Source of the DNA: Phenylobacterium sp.
GTDB taxonomy: Bacteria; Pseudomonadota; Alphaproteobacteria; Caulobacterales; Caulobacteraceae
Reading direction: 5' to 3'
DNA length: 5,890 bases
NCBI GenBank assembly: GCA_025350885.1
Contig: JANXXA010000298.1
Coordinates: forward strand, 1-5,890
Every line of letters starts with the position of its first letter. The stretch's first letter is position 1. Position numbers and translations under genes: made by a program. The notes under the pieces are model-generated. The model was not told the origin of the DNA, made no database searches, and saw only the letters and a program-made list of their open reading frames with translations. Positions 5,016-5,890 of the stretch are shown in pieces.

Positions 5016-5474
5016 TCAGCCCTGCGGGTGGTTAGAGACGCTGCTGAACGGGTCGGGGAGCGTGCGGCCGGTTTCGAGCAGGGTCTTGAGGTTCGACAGC
5101 ACCGCGGGCCAGCCGCCGGAGACGTCCTTCAATCCCTGGGCGTCGAGGTCGGTGTGGGTGACAGTCAGGCGCACCTTGCCCCCCAGATCCTCGATATCGT
5201 AGGCGCAGCGGGAGGTCTTGTCGGGGTTGCCGGGGTCGGCCGGACTGGCCCAGCTGGTGACCAGCCGACGCGGCGCTTCGCTCTCCAGCACCTTACCGAC
5301 GACGTCGGCGGACCGACCGGGCCGTCGATGCTCCCAGGACGCGCCAACTGTCCAGTCGGAGACGTTTTCACGCTCCCAGTAGCTGGCGCTGATCGCCGCG
5401 TCGGTCAGCGCCTCCCAGACCTTCTCCGGCGTCGTCAGGATATAGATCACATACACGTAGCTAGGCTTTTCCAT
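5016..5474 (-). CDS. AHSA1/SRPBCC domain protein
   Basis: This 152-aa protein has the helix-grip fold of the AHSA1 (Aha1-like) branch of the START/SRPBCC superfamily, which binds hydrophobic ligands in a central cavity. Visible family marks are the first strand followed by T-T-P-E-K-V-W-E-A-L-T-D (14-25), a W-T-V-G-A-S-W stretch (41-47), the strands around G-K-V-L-E-S-E-A-P-R-R-L-V-T-S-W (60-75), and the C-terminal helix S-G-G-W-P-A-V-L-S-N-L-K-T-L-L-E (119-134). The domain fills the whole protein and no signal peptide is present, so it is cytoplasmic. The ATG at 5474 starts directly at the domain and has AGGGA 8 nt upstream; earlier in-frame starts would add unrelated sequence encoded by the overlapping repressor. 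It is the second gene of an operon and overlaps the ArsR gene by 14 nt. Such pairs are common, but the ligand is generally unknown. Confidence 0.9.
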   Translation of the reverse strand: MEKPSYVYVIYILTTPEKVWEALTDAAISASYWERENVSDWTVGASWEHRRPGRSADVVGKVLESEAPRRLVTSWASPADPGNPDKTSRCAYDIEDLGGKVRLTVTHTDLDAQGLKDVSGGWPAVLSNLKTLLETGRTLPDPFSSVSNHPQG

Positions 5475-5811
5475 CGCGGTTTCCCTTGGGGCTTGGGGTT
5501 TCCAGGCGTTGCTTGAGGTCGAAGAGGCCATCCAGGCGCGGGCGCTCAAACTTGGCGATCCAGCGAGCGTGCGCCTGGTGAATGGGCACGGGGTTGAGAT
5601 AGTGCAGCTTCTCGCGCCCGCGCCGGACCGTGGCGATCAGGTTCGCGGCCTCAAGTAGCGACAGGTGCTGACTGACCGCCTGGCGGGTCATCTCGAGGCC
5701 GCAGGCGAGCGCGCCGAGGGTCTGGCCCTGGTTGGCGTGAAGCCGGTCAAGCAGGCGCCGGCGGCTGGCGTCCGCCAGCGCCTTGAAGACGAGGTCCATG
5801 TCATCGACCAT
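5461..5811 (-). CDS. ArsR-family winged-helix transcriptional repressor
   Basis: This 116-aa DNA-binding protein belongs to the ArsR/SmtB fold. Residues 8-25 (VFKALADASRRRLLDRL) are the typical first helices. The helix-turn-helix covers about 31-55 with recognition helix T-R-Q-A-V-S-Q-H-L-S-L-L, and the wing is at 59-73 (RRGREKLHYLNP). The metal-binding ELCVCDL motif of arsenic or zinc sensors is absent, with only Cys37 in that area, so it is probably not a metal sensor. It resembles the SdpR-like type encoded beside AHSA1 proteins. The start is ambiguous: ATG at 5811 (chosen) or ATG at 5799, neither with a good Shine-Dalgarno; a GTG at 5880 would run through the promoter and operator and is unlikely. 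It is first in the operon and overlaps the AHSA1 gene. Autorepression through the palindrome at 5823-5838 is likely. Confidence 0.92.
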   Translation of the reverse strand: MVDDMDLVFKALADASRRRLLDRLHANQGQTLGALACGLEMTRQAVSQHLSLLEAANLIATVRRGREKLHYLNPVPIHQAHARWIAKFERPRLDGLFDLKQRLETPSPKGNRDGKA

Positions 5812-5815
5812 TGAG

Positions 5816-5845
5816 CTATTAGGCAGGTATTTACTTGCATGTCTA
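5816..5845 (-). promoter_or_regulatory. Promoter of the arsR-AHSA1 operon
   Basis: On the minus strand TAGACA (5845-5840) matches TTGACA at 5 of 6 positions. TAATAG (5821-5816), 18 nt further on, is a weak -10. Transcription would begin near 5809, at or just before the start codon, implying a leaderless mRNA or use of the ATG at 5799. The area is clearly more AT-rich than its surroundings. Confidence 0.42.
5823..5838. promoter_or_regulatory. Candidate ArsR operator palindrome
   Basis: GCAGGTATTTACTTGC is an imperfect palindrome: GCA and GTA pair with TAC and TGC around a central TT, so 12 of 16 bases are symmetric. It lies between the proposed -35 and -10, where a bound dimer would block polymerase. 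Size and symmetry suit an ArsR-family dimer. No second copy was seen in the window. Confidence 0.5.
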
Positions 5846-5890
5846 GCCGGGTCTTTGCGCTCGGCTTGGCGGTGCGCCACCGTGGCGTCG

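Noticed and set aside
4977..5516. A 179-codon plus-strand frame opposite the AHSA1 gene
   Set aside because: The minus strand encodes a full AHSA1 domain; the plus frame resembles no family.
1..5890. A new defence, toxin-antitoxin or other multi-gene system
   Set aside because: All complete genes but one fall into known families with housekeeping or common regulatory roles, and no cassette of linked unknown genes is present. No tRNA or rRNA gene was seen.

Overview
The base composition is very GC-rich and the gene set is typical of Alphaproteobacteria. It includes FtsK with an alphaproteobacterial-style sequence, a Tat-exported dienelactone-hydrolase-like protein, a membrane-tethered CPxC thioredoxin-fold protein, an ArsR/AHSA1 pair, and GANTC sites and a CtrA-like box between genes. 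Caulobacterales (Caulobacter or Phenylobacterium-like) is my best guess. This is inference from style, not a database match.

Layout, left to right. (1) Positions 1-20 on the minus strand hold only the first codons of a gene starting M-S-K-I-I-G, the usual N-terminus of DnaK. About 150 bp upstream of that start is a close match to a sigma-32 heat-shock promoter, with the same element spacing as the E. coli dnaK P1 promoter, so I read the left edge as the start of dnaK(J). (2) A minus-strand DsbA-like thiol oxidoreductase (218-904) ends just before that promoter. (3) A plus-strand dienelactone hydrolase family protein with a Tat-type signal (1030-1908) is divergent from it. (4) A palindromic hairpin at 1913-1951 separates this gene from a convergent small membrane protein with a Pro/Ala-rich tail (1954-2367, minus). 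(5) That gene is divergent from ftsK (2494-4833, plus); the 126-bp gap between them contains a CtrA-like box. (6) After ftsK comes a 153-bp inverted-repeat element (4852-5004) with nearly identical 25-bp arms. (7) The right end is a two-gene minus-strand operon: an ArsR-family repressor (5461-5811) overlapping an AHSA1/SRPBCC protein (5016-5474). A palindromic candidate operator lies in the operon promoter.

The genes form separate units rather than one pathway: protein quality control (dnaK, DsbA-like), chromosome segregation and division (ftsK), an exported hydrolase, and a self-contained repressor/ligand-binding-fold operon. I found no convincing new multi-gene system. The points most worth following are the heat-shock promoter and leader, the inverted-repeat element after ftsK, the operator architecture of the ArsR operon, and the CtrA-like box upstream of ftsK.
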